The position numbers were made by a program, and so were the translations under genes. The notes under the pieces are model-generated. The model saw only the letters and a list, made by a program, of their open reading frames with translations, was not told where the DNA came from and did no database searches. Shown here one piece after another: positions 7,378 through 13,690 of a stretch of DNA of 13,690 nt (its first letter is position 1; each line of letters begins with the position of its first letter). Origin of the DNA: Spirochaetales bacterium (GTDB lineage Bacteria > Spirochaetota > Spirochaetia > JABEVK01); assembly GCA_013043995.1 (NCBI GenBank), contig JABEVL010000128.1, positions 1-13,690 of the forward strand. The letters run 5' to 3'.

Positions 7378-8415
7378 CTATTGCAGGTCAGTTGCTTTGA
7401 CGTAGCCGCTCTTGACGACGTCTTGGATGTTGGCCTTGGTGATCGCTTCAGGAGTCAGCAACAAGGACGGAACGTCAAAGGTTCCGTTGTTGACGGTCTG
7501 ATTCGCCGAAACGCCATCGTAGGTGATCGAAGCAACGGGTTGTCCCTGAGCCAAAGCAATGGCAGCCTGAACAGAAGCGTCGGCTTCTTTGCGGTTGTCT
7601 TTGAAAACGGTCATGCCCTGGGTACCGGCCATAATTCTCTTCAAGCCAGCGATTTCGGCGTCTTGTCCCGTCACAGCGACTTTGCCGGCGAGTTTTTGCT
7701 CGTTCAGAGCCTGGATCGCACCACCCGCCGTTCCATCGTTAGGAGCAAGGATGGCGTTCACTTTGTTCTTGTTGGCGGTCAAAGCTTGTTCGACGATCGT
7801 CAAAGCGTTTGAAGGCAACCAGTTGGCGACAGCCTGGTCGGCGACGATCTTGATGTCGCCTTTGTCAACCAGAGGCTGAATGATCTTCATAGCACCGGCT
7901 TTGAAGAGCTTGGCGTTGTTATCGCCAGGATCGCCGGACATGATGATGTAGTTGCCCTTGGGCACAGCTTTGGTCAGCCATTCGCCCTGAAGTTCACCAA
8001 CTTTCTCGTTATCAAAAGAAACGTAGAGAGCGATGTTTTTGGTATCCAGGATCAGCCGGTCGTAAGAGACGACAGGAACCTTGGCGGCGGCAGCTTTGTC
8101 AGCCATCGAAGCGGCGGTGGTGGCGTCAGCAGGAGCAAGAATGAGGGCCTGAATGCCCTGGCTCAGAAGCGACTCGACCTGGTTAGCCTGTTGAGCGGCG
8201 TCTGCATCGGCAGACAGGACTTTCAGCTCTACTCCAGCAGCGGCGGCGGCGGCGATCATAGCCTGGCGGCCTTTAACCCAGACAGCTTCGCGCTGGGTGG
8301 GGAGCGATGCTCCAATGACAATTTTCTTCGGGCCGGTGGCCTGAGGGGCGCAACTCGTCAAAGCCAGGGCGGCTACAACGGCGGCAACAACGGAAAAAGA
8401 AAGAATCTTTTTCAT
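7378..8415 (-). CDS. xylF: Xylose-type sugar-binding lipoprotein of the ABC transporter
   Basis: Periplasmic binding protein (type 1 fold, Peripla_BP_4) of 345 residues that captures the sugar and delivers it to XylGH. The N-terminus is a lipoprotein signal with lipobox LTSC, giving lipidated Cys22. It follows E. coli XylF closely in YVSFDNEKVGELQ (131-143), DNNAKLFKAG (165-174), NWLPSNAL (198-205) and APNDGTAGGAIQAL (224-237). Probable sugar-contacting positions by comparison with XylF are Asp119/Arg120 (YDR), Asn167, Trp199, Asn226/Asp227, Asp252 (GQDA) and Lys272 (TVFK). Its first strand region (PTQREAVWVKGRQA) departs from the XylF pattern ERWxKDRDIF, so specificity may differ. GGAGG lies 4 bases before the ATG, the strongest ribosome binding site in the operon. 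It is the first transporter gene after a 169-base spacer. Confidence 0.93.
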   Translation of the reverse strand: MKKILSFSVVAAVVAALALTSCAPQATGPKKIVIGASLPTQREAVWVKGRQAMIAAAAAAGVELKVLSADADAAQQANQVESLLSQGIQALILAPADATTAASMADKAAAAKVPVVSYDRLILDTKNIALYVSFDNEKVGELQGEWLTKAVPKGNYIIMSGDPGDNNAKLFKAGAMKIIQPLVDKGDIKIVADQAVANWLPSNALTIVEQALTANKNKVNAILAPNDGTAGGAIQALNEQKLAGKVAVTGQDAEIAGLKRIMAGTQGMTVFKDNRKEADASVQAAIALAQGQPVASITYDGVSANQTVNNGTFDVPSLLLTPEAITKANIQDVVKSGYVKATDLQ

Positions 8416-8438
8416 AGTTCCTCCAAGGGAAAGGATTT

Positions 8439-8458
8439 TGTTGGAATTAGTTCCAACA
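8439..8458. promoter_or_regulatory. Perfect palindrome in the xylF leader
   Basis: TGTTGGAA (8439-8446) and TTCCAACA (8451-8458) are perfect 8-base inverted arms around four bases. The element ends 23 bases before the xylF ATG, so it lies in the presumed leader. It may be an operator for a dimeric repressor or an RNA hairpin just upstream of the ribosome binding site. No second copy was seen in the window. Confidence 0.5.
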
Positions 8459-8507
8459 CTCCCATGTTACCCCGGTTTTTTCATCCCGTAAGCAGGAACC
8501 TTTTGTC

Positions 8508-8536
8508 ATTATCTGACTTTTTGAGAATCAAAACCC
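8508..8536 (-). promoter_or_regulatory. Candidate xylF promoter with a poor -35
   Basis: GATAAT (8513-8508, minus strand) matches five of six -10 positions. The sequence 17 bases upstream, GGGTTT (8536-8531), does not resemble TTGACA. This would fit a promoter that needs an activator such as the YesN-type regulator encoded upstream. It is a weak prediction made by eye. Confidence 0.3.
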
Positions 8537-8561
8537 CTCAGAGTCTCTTTTTAGAGGGACT
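8535..8561. other. Overlapping hairpins in the spacer before xylF (possible weak terminator)
   Basis: On the minus strand CCCTC (8558-8554) can pair with GAGGG (8539-8535), followed by GTTTTG. On the plus strand AGTCTCT (8542-8548) can pair with AGGGACT (8555-8561), followed by TTTTATTA. The region could end transcription of the sensor genes before xylF. The stems are short and the T-tracts weak. Confidence 0.3.
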
Positions 8562-8584
8562 TTTATTACATCAAGAAAAGTCAG

Positions 8585-9616
8585 CTAAGGACGTCTATAG
8601 ATTTCATTTTCCCGATGGAACCCTCCTTTAACGATGACCGACATCATGTTTGAGGCGTTCACAGCGATCGGTTCAAGTTTGACGTAGGGGACTTCAAAGC
8701 TTCCGTCGTTGATGAACTGCGTAATTCCCAAAGCCTGATGTTGGGCCAGCAGGATCGCGTAATGCGCGGCGCTTTTGGCTAAATTGGCAATCGGTTTATA
8801 AACGGTCATGGTTTGGGTTCCTTCGACGATCCTTTGACAAGCCGCCAAATCGGCGTCCATCCCCACCACGCTCACATGGTCGAGGATACCATTTTGAGAG
8901 AGCACCCGAACGATCGGTTCGGCCAAAAGGTCATCAGCAGCTATCACGCCGTCGAGCTCCCCCACCTTGGGCAAAGCCAAACGAAAAGCTTTTTCGGCCT
9001 CATTTGAACTCCAGGCATGGAGCCAAATTTCATCCAAAATCTGAACTTGGCCCTTTTGAACCAAGGGGTCAAGAACGCGGTGGTAGCCCACGTTCATCAA
9101 CGTAGCATTATTGTCGCTTCGGGCACCGTTGACGATAACAAGGCGAATAGGTTTGCGTTTTCTGAGCTGATGAACGAGGGCTTGTGCCATTAAAACCCCG
9201 CTTTTAATGTTATCATAAGAGATATAGAGATCGGCTTTACCATTTAAGACAAGTCTATCGTAAGAGATCACGGGAATGCCGCTATCATGCACCTGACGAA
9301 TCACCGGTCCCAATTTTTTGCTGTCCGTGGCCACAACAACAAGGACGTCGATTCCCTGTCTGACCAAGGAACCAATTTGGGCGACTTGAGTATCCTCATC
9401 CTCGTTGGCAACCTCAACGATCACCTGGGCTCCCAGGGACTCGGCGGTTGAAACAAAGATATCGCGGTCCCTGATCCACCGTTCAACGACAAAACTGTCC
9501 ATGGCTAGGCCGATTTTAATTTTCTTTTCTGGCGCGGCTCCGTTATTTTGCTGAACCTGACAGCCCACGAGCGCCGTTGTCAAAAGCACAGCCTGGAACA
9601 AGATTTTCCAACTCAT
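8585..9616 (-). CDS. Second XylF-like sugar-binding lipoprotein, coupled to the two-component system
   Basis: A 343-residue periplasmic binding protein with a lipoprotein signal (lipobox LVGC, lipidated Cys19). It keeps the E. coli XylF hallmarks more fully than the copy next to xylG: ERWIRDRDIFV (45-55), SAESLGA-like TAESLGA (57-63), SYDR (118-121), SDNNATL (167-173), GMDADLAACQRI (252-263), TQTMTVYKPI (267-276) and the C-terminal GFHRENEIYR (332-341). A difference is AADD (226-229), where XylF has ASND. Its ATG overlaps the regulator stop (ATGA, 9613-9616), with AGAGGA six bases upstream, so it is expressed with the sensor genes rather than the transporter. It could feed the same transporter with another ligand, or present sugar to the kinase. 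The fold is sure; the role is open. Confidence 0.9.
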   Translation of the reverse strand: MSWKILFQAVLLTTALVGCQVQQNNGAAPEKKIKIGLAMDSFVVERWIRDRDIFVSTAESLGAQVIVEVANEDEDTQVAQIGSLVRQGIDVLVVVATDSKKLGPVIRQVHDSGIPVISYDRLVLNGKADLYISYDNIKSGVLMAQALVHQLRKRKPIRLVIVNGARSDNNATLMNVGYHRVLDPLVQKGQVQILDEIWLHAWSSNEAEKAFRLALPKVGELDGVIAADDLLAEPIVRVLSQNGILDHVSVVGMDADLAACQRIVEGTQTMTVYKPIANLAKSAAHYAILLAQHQALGITQFINDGSFEVPYVKLEPIAVNASNMMSVIVKGGFHRENEIYRRP

Positions 9617-11124
9617 GATGATCCTCTTTTACCGTCTGCAAAGTCTCCTGGAGGTACTCCTTCCCACTTTTTAAAGAGCCGCGAAAAATAATTGGCATCG
9701 GCGTATCCCAAAGATGCGGCTGTTTCTTTGACCGAAGCGCCTTCCCGCAAAAGTTCCCGCGCTTTACTCATTCTCAAACGCGTCAGAACGTCGACAAAAC
9801 TTTCTCCCCGCTCCTGTGTAAAAAGCCGGCTCAGGTACTGGGCGTGAACCCCGACGGCTTGCGCGGCGTCCTCGAGTGAAATTGCTTTCTGAAAATTCTC
9901 GCGTAAAAACCTCATGGCGCGGTCAACGACGGGAGAGAAGCCCGGCGCCGGTTGATGCCTCCGCGTCCATCGTAGGAAAAATTTTTTGAAAACTTCACGC
10001 GCTTGTTCGGATCCCAAATCCTCCAAAGCCTTGGAGACAGCTAAAACCTCAGCTTCTGGAACGTAAACGTCTTCTTCAACGCCTTTTTGGTGGGTGACAA
10101 CCGTCACCATTTCGCGGGCCAATACACCCAGGGGGCGCTCCGGGGTTGCGGAGGCTTCTAGGGCCGTCCAAAATGGAACGACAAGTGCACCCACTCGATC
10201 GGCATCGCCGACCTGGAGCGCACGTAAAAGGGCTTTTTCTAAAATAAAAGGGAATTTCCCTGACTCGTTGGAAATATTTTCATTCTCGGCGAGCCCCCAT
10301 TTTCCCCAGGGCACATTTTCAAGGTTCAACAAAGCTTGCTGATACGATAAGGAAAGCCGATCAAGACCCTGAGGTTTCCCGACGGCAGCCCGCCACTGGA
10401 CCCAAGCCGGTGGGGGAGGAAATTTCTGCCACGGCGCCTCTTCATCGTTCAGCGGAAGAAAGACAGCAAAGCGGTTTTCGATCCATGAACCCAAGGCGCA
10501 TTTTTGTTTAAACTTCAGGTTTTCTTGCCAAACTTCAAAATCTTTCTCCAGGTCCTTGCCTTCCAGGGACCTCCACTCCATCCATACAACGCAACCCGCC
10601 GCCGTTTCCAGACCCAAAAGTCTCAACAAGGCTTCGGCATCTTTAGAAGTGCAGGAGTACGCGAGCTGAAAAAGGAGCGTCTGTTCCAAGTAACGCGCCG
10701 CTTCCTGACGCCAATCCCTGTAACTGATTTCACGACGTTGTTGAGCCCTCCTCTCCTGCAAAACTAGGTATACTCGGTTCAAGACTTCCAAAAGAGCGTC
10801 TTTCGAAACGGGCTTCAAGAGGTATTCTTGTACGCCCAAACTGATGGCTTCCTTGGCGATCTCAAAGCGTTCATACGCTGTGACAAGAATAAAAAGGGTC
10901 TGTGGTGATAGGGATTTCAGTTCACGAATCGCGTCAATCCCTGACATCCCAGGCATTTTGACGTCCATCAAGACTATGTCAGGATGTTGGAGGCGGACAA
11001 TTTCTATAGCTTCACGTCCTGTTGAAGCCGTGAGGCACTCAATGTCAGGGAATTGACGTGAAATGAGGTACTGCAAACCTTCGAGAACGGGCTGTTCATC
11101 GTCAACAATGAGAACTTTATCCAT
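9613..11124 (-). CDS. YesN-type response regulator with AraC DNA-binding domain
   Basis: Cytosolic transcription regulator of 503 residues. The receiver domain (1-120) has the acidic pocket DDE (8-10), phospho-acceptor Asp54 in VLMDVKMPGMSG, Thr82 and Lys104 in LLKP. A 270-residue middle region, typical of YesN proteins, has no motif I can name. The C-terminus (about 398-497) is an AraC double helix-turn-helix: ISLEDAAQAVGVHAQYLSRLF and SVKETAASLGYADANYFSRLFKKW. In the XylFII-LytS-YesN system of clostridia the equivalent protein activates the xylose transporter genes; the gene order here suggests the same for xylFGH. It overlaps the kinase gene by 8 bases and has only a modest ribosome binding site (GGCGGA), so it probably depends on coupling to the kinase. 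Confidence 0.92.
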   Translation of the reverse strand: MDKVLIVDDEQPVLEGLQYLISRQFPDIECLTASTGREAIEIVRLQHPDIVLMDVKMPGMSGIDAIRELKSLSPQTLFILVTAYERFEIAKEAISLGVQEYLLKPVSKDALLEVLNRVYLVLQERRAQQRREISYRDWRQEAARYLEQTLLFQLAYSCTSKDAEALLRLLGLETAAGCVVWMEWRSLEGKDLEKDFEVWQENLKFKQKCALGSWIENRFAVFLPLNDEEAPWQKFPPPPAWVQWRAAVGKPQGLDRLSLSYQQALLNLENVPWGKWGLAENENISNESGKFPFILEKALLRALQVGDADRVGALVVPFWTALEASATPERPLGVLAREMVTVVTHQKGVEEDVYVPEAEVLAVSKALEDLGSEQAREVFKKFFLRWTRRHQPAPGFSPVVDRAMRFLRENFQKAISLEDAAQAVGVHAQYLSRLFTQERGESFVDVLTRLRMSKARELLREGASVKETAASLGYADANYFSRLFKKWEGVPPGDFADGKRGSS

Positions 11125-12598
11125 AGAAATCCGCCGAGGCCGAACTTAAAAGCAACGTTATTCGTGTTCCCACCCCCAGCGTGCTTTCGACCTGCACGGC
11201 GTCGCGGCGGTCATAAAAAAGCCGCAAGCGGTGGATGACGTTGCCAAGCCCAATACCCGTCGAGTGCCCCCCAAAATCGTTTAGACCGACATCGTCGTCC
11301 AGGTACTGCTGAAGAACCTTCGGGTCCATTCCTTCTCCATCGTCGGCAAGAACCACAGAATACTCACCCTGAAGAGTTTTGAAAACCTTGATCGAGATCG
11401 TTCCCCCAGCCTCCCGAGATTGGAAGCCATGGAGGATTGAGTTTTCAACGAGGGGCTGCAAAGTCATCGGCGGGATCAGTACGGGCAGAGGCGCGTTAAC
11501 TCCTTCCAAGACAAAGCGGATACGATCGCCGAAACGTATCCTTGCGACGTAGATGTAATTGGCAAGACTTTCAAATTCTTCAGCCAGACTTACCGGTTGA
11601 TCCAGTTTTCTTATGTTATGCCTCATGAGCTTTGCCAAACTTTGAAGAAATCCTCCGGTACGGGGTGCGTCTTCGATTAAAGCCAATTGACCGGCGGCAT
11701 TGAGGGTGTTGAAAAGAAAATGGGGGTTGATCTGAGCTTGAAGTGCTTGAAACTCGGCGTTTTTTAAAAGGGTTTTCATCCTCAGATTTTCTTTTTCTAC
11801 CTGGGCCGCTCGTTGAATCTCTTCAATGTTTCTCATGATGGAAAGGCGCATCTTGTGAAATGCTTCGGTCAACCGGCCCGTTTCGCCCAGGCTGGGCGGA
11901 GGCAGCTGAACCAGGTAGTTGCCACGTGCAATTTCCATTGCCGCCAATGCCAAGGAATCCAAGGGTTCTGTAAGTCTGCGGGAAAACCAAAAGCTGATCA
12001 GAACGGCCAAAGAAAGCAGGGTTGTCAACATCACAACGTTCGTAAGCTGCAAGAAACCCAGGAGTTTGTAAGCCTGGGAGGCTTGTAAAAGGTTAGAACG
12101 GAATTCTTCCAAGCTGAGTTGATCGACCTCTTCTTTTAAAAAACCAGATATTTTTTCACTTTGTTCGTAGTCCTTGGAATATCGAGCCTCTTCTCGCCCT
12201 CTTTTCGCGTCCACAGATAACTGGCACGTTCGTAAAAACTCTTCTCCCAAGCCATAAAGGTTTCGACGCATTCCCCTGCTTGTCACGGAAACAGAAGGAA
12301 GGGCGACTTCTTGTTTCAAATCATCCCTGAGTACGTCTGCAAGTCTGTTGAAGCGCAGCAAACTATCGCTTCCCTTGAAAGCCAGGTAGGACTCGATCGA
12401 ACTTGAAATATCATCAACCAGAGTGTCGATGTCCAACAGGAGTTTTTGTCCCTGATAGACTTCCCACACTCCCCGCAGCATCCCTTGGGCGTTAAATTGA
12501 CTGTAAAAACTGACTGCTCCTAAAAGAGTAACCGTGCCCAAGGAAAAAACCAGCACCCGCCGTCTTATAGAGCCGAACCAAACGAAAAAAGATCTCAT
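11117..12598 (-). CDS. LytS/YesM-type sensor histidine kinase
   Basis: Membrane sensor kinase of 493 residues, partner of the regulator encoded next. Membrane segments lie at about 13-33 and 181-205, enclosing a roughly 150-residue, mostly helical outer domain with no recognised small-molecule fold. A HAMP domain follows (about 206-258; RRLTEPLDSLALAA), then a coiled coil and the HisKA_5 box ALQAQINPHFLFNTLN, with phosphorylated His293. The HATPase domain has the N box LQPLVENSILHG (380-391), DDGEGM (419-424) and GIGLGNV (448-454). All catalytic motifs are intact. In the clostridial XylFII-LytS complex the outer domain is bound by the sugar-binding sensor, which the gene order here also suggests. 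Its ATG overlaps the sensor stop (ATGA, 12595-12598) with no good ribosome binding site, which points to translational coupling. Confidence 0.93.
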   Translation of the reverse strand: MRSFFVWFGSIRRRVLVFSLGTVTLLGAVSFYSQFNAQGMLRGVWEVYQGQKLLLDIDTLVDDISSSIESYLAFKGSDSLLRFNRLADVLRDDLKQEVALPSVSVTSRGMRRNLYGLGEEFLRTCQLSVDAKRGREEARYSKDYEQSEKISGFLKEEVDQLSLEEFRSNLLQASQAYKLLGFLQLTNVVMLTTLLSLAVLISFWFSRRLTEPLDSLALAAMEIARGNYLVQLPPPSLGETGRLTEAFHKMRLSIMRNIEEIQRAAQVEKENLRMKTLLKNAEFQALQAQINPHFLFNTLNAAGQLALIEDAPRTGGFLQSLAKLMRHNIRKLDQPVSLAEEFESLANYIYVARIRFGDRIRFVLEGVNAPLPVLIPPMTLQPLVENSILHGFQSREAGGTISIKVFKTLQGEYSVVLADDGEGMDPKVLQQYLDDDVGLNDFGGHSTGIGLGNVIHRLRLFYDRRDAVQVESTLGVGTRITLLLSSASADFYG

Positions 12599-13575
12599 GG
12601 CAAGTGTTGACCTGCCAAATAACCATGTACAGGAACAGCTCTGTACGAGGAAACGGGTTTACCTTGTAGGATGGCAGACATCGTCGACATGGCTTCTTCT
12701 CCCAAACGCACGGGATCTCTCAAAATCAAGGCTTGGATAACTTTTTGTTTCAATGCCTCTTGAAGCTCTTTGTCCTCACCTACTGCCACTAGGCGAATTT
12801 TTTTAACGCGGTTCGCCTCAACCACAACTTGCAAGGCACTTAATGAATCCTTGGGATTTGTTGTGATTAAAACATTGAGAAGGGGATCGTCGTGCATAAT
12901 TTGCCAAACGAGTTCTTCCCCGGCAAAACGCCCTGGCGGAGAAATCCTCTCTTCAAAACTGAAATCCGACAAGGACATCTCAAGTCCATCTGAAAGTCCA
13001 TTTACAAAAAGACTCGACTGTACTGTTTGTTTTGTTTGATCTGATTGACTAAGGAGAATCCCCGCATGAATCGATGAAATCTTTAAGGACTTAATTAATC
13101 TTCCCGCCTCCAAACCCAACTGATACGAGCTAGGACCGACAAATGCACGTCGATGGGATTGGGGAACATCATTTTGAATGAGAACCACCGGAATATTTCG
13201 TTTTTCCGCCTGATCGATGGCGGCTGTAATCTTGGGATCTTCCGAGGGCAAAAGAAGGACACCGGCAATCCTTGCCATGGTCAAACGTTCCAAATTGAGA
13301 GACTGACTCCCTTCGGCAATACCGTAACGGTAAATCTCAAGGTCAATGTGATCCTTCACAGCCTTCTGATGGATGCCAACCAACAGATCCTTGAGAAAAG
13401 TATCCCGGGAGTCCGGTAGTAAAACAGCAATGTAGGGTCGCGCTGGTGAAGAGGATGTCTCTGACGCAGAATCCCACTCGGGTTTTACCCCAAGCAAAAA
13501 ACTCACTGAAAGAACAGCTGAAACCAAAAAAGCTATAAAAAGGATGAAAAGAAGGACAATAAAAAGAGGCTTCAC
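12595..13575 (-). CDS. Membrane-anchored periplasmic-binding-protein sensor (XylFII-like by position)
   Basis: Binding protein of 326 residues, first gene of the operon. An N-terminal hydrophobic stretch (about 4-29) has no lipobox and no cysteine, so it looks like an uncleaved anchor or ordinary signal. Residues 48-326 form a type 1 sugar-binding fold: IAVLLPDS (49-56), ARIAGVLLLP, NIPVVLIQND, VGPSSYQLGLEAGRL and the C-terminal ILRDPVRLGEEAM. It lacks the XylF signatures seen in the other two binding proteins, so the ligand cannot be named. Its place directly before the kinase, overlapped by 4 bases, suggests that it senses sugar for the kinase, as XylFII does for LytS. I chose the GTG at 13575 because the only upstream in-frame ATG (13677) lies inside the 5S rRNA gene. 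The ribosome binding site is poor (GGTAAAG). Confidence 0.82.
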   Translation of the reverse strand: MKPLFIVLLFILFIAFLVSAVLSVSFLLGVKPEWDSASETSSSPARPYIAVLLPDSRDTFLKDLLVGIHQKAVKDHIDLEIYRYGIAEGSQSLNLERLTMARIAGVLLLPSEDPKITAAIDQAEKRNIPVVLIQNDVPQSHRRAFVGPSSYQLGLEAGRLIKSLKISSIHAGILLSQSDQTKQTVQSSLFVNGLSDGLEMSLSDFSFEERISPPGRFAGEELVWQIMHDDPLLNVLITTNPKDSLSALQVVVEANRVKKIRLVAVGEDKELQEALKQKVIQALILRDPVRLGEEAMSTMSAILQGKPVSSYRAVPVHGYLAGQHLP

Positions 13576-13595
13576 ATCTTTACCAACGGTTCGGA

Positions 13596-13624
13596 AGTAT
13601 AAGCTATAAAATTTAAGTGGTAAA
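13596..13624 (-). promoter_or_regulatory. Candidate sigma-70-type promoter of the sensor operon
   Basis: On the minus strand TTTACC (13624-13619) and TATACT (13601-13596) are separated by exactly 17 bases; they match the consensus at 4 of 6 and 5 of 6 positions. Transcription would start about 14 bases before the GTG at 13575. The -35 lies only 14 bases after the end of the 5S rRNA gene. This is a prediction from sequence alone. Confidence 0.5.
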
Positions 13625-13638
13625 GGGTGAAAAAAAGA

Positions 13639-13690
13639 GCCTGGCAACGACCTACTTTCCCGCGATAGCAGTATCATCGGCGCTGGAGAG
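13639..13690 (-). rRNA. rrf: 5S ribosomal RNA, 3' end (partial)
   Basis: The minus strand carries the conserved 3' part of bacterial 5S rRNA: the CGCCGATGATACTGC region, then GGGAAAGTAGGTCG, and the closing arm GCCAGGC (13645-13639). The 5' part and the rest of any rRNA operon lie beyond the right edge. A run of seven T (13636-13630, minus strand) follows directly and may help end transcription. Confidence 0.9.

Noticed and set aside
13576..13677. Longer form of the sensor gene starting at ATG 13677
   Set aside because: The ATG lies inside the 5S rRNA gene and the added 34 residues are translated rRNA and promoter sequence.
1..13690. CRISPR arrays, tRNA genes, insertion sequences or prophage signs
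   Set aside because: No regularly spaced repeats, cloverleaf, transposase or phage genes were seen on either strand, and all spacers without genes are shorter than 300 bases.

Overview
The window shows a bacterial locus of moderate GC. Most of it is one co-directional block on the minus strand, devoted to sensing and importing a pentose-like sugar. The binding proteins are lipoproteins (lipoboxes LTSC and LVGC), the two-component pair is of the LytS/YesM and YesN type, and a SpoIIE/RsbU-type phosphatase is present. This combination is common in Firmicutes and Spirochaetes. The phylum is not proven here, and a spirochaete-like origin is only my best guess.

Layout, read in the direction of transcription (right to left): the 3' end of a 5S rRNA gene (13639-13690); a candidate promoter directly behind it; a membrane-anchored periplasmic-binding-protein sensor (12595-13575, GTG start); a LytS/YesM histidine kinase (11117-12598); a YesN/AraC response regulator (9613-11124); and a XylF-like lipoprotein (8585-9616). 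These four genes overlap by 4, 8 and 4 bases and look translationally coupled. A 169-base spacer follows, with palindromes and repeats. Next come the transporter genes xylF (7378-8415), xylG (5697-7265) and xylH (4489-5694). A strong UUCG-loop hairpin with a T-tract lies between xylF and xylG. After a second perfect hairpin comes a 649-residue fusion protein (2497-4446), then a Gfo/Idh/MocA oxidoreductase (1454-2500). The left end holds the 3' part of an ABC-F ATPase gene on the plus strand (1-1412), convergent with the operon and probably unrelated to it.

The order sensor PBP, kinase, regulator, xylFGH matches the known XylFII-LytS-YesN arrangement of clostridia. There, a membrane-associated xylose-binding protein controls the kinase, and the regulator switches on the xylose ABC transporter. 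The parts here probably work the same way: external sugar is perceived by the binding-protein/kinase complex, the YesN-type regulator activates xylFGH, and the sugar is imported.

The unusual part is the fusion protein downstream of xylH. Its N-terminal third has the fold-defining sequence of an ABC ATPase, but Walker A, the signature motif, Walker B and the H-loop are all altered. Its C-terminal third is a PP2C/SpoIIE phosphatase with every expected metal-binding aspartate intact. It looks like a pseudo-ATPase tethered to an active phosphatase. One reading is that the dead ABC domain docks on the transporter and relays transport state into a phosphorylation-based (partner-switching) pathway. 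That is inference; no STAS or anti-sigma partner is in the window.
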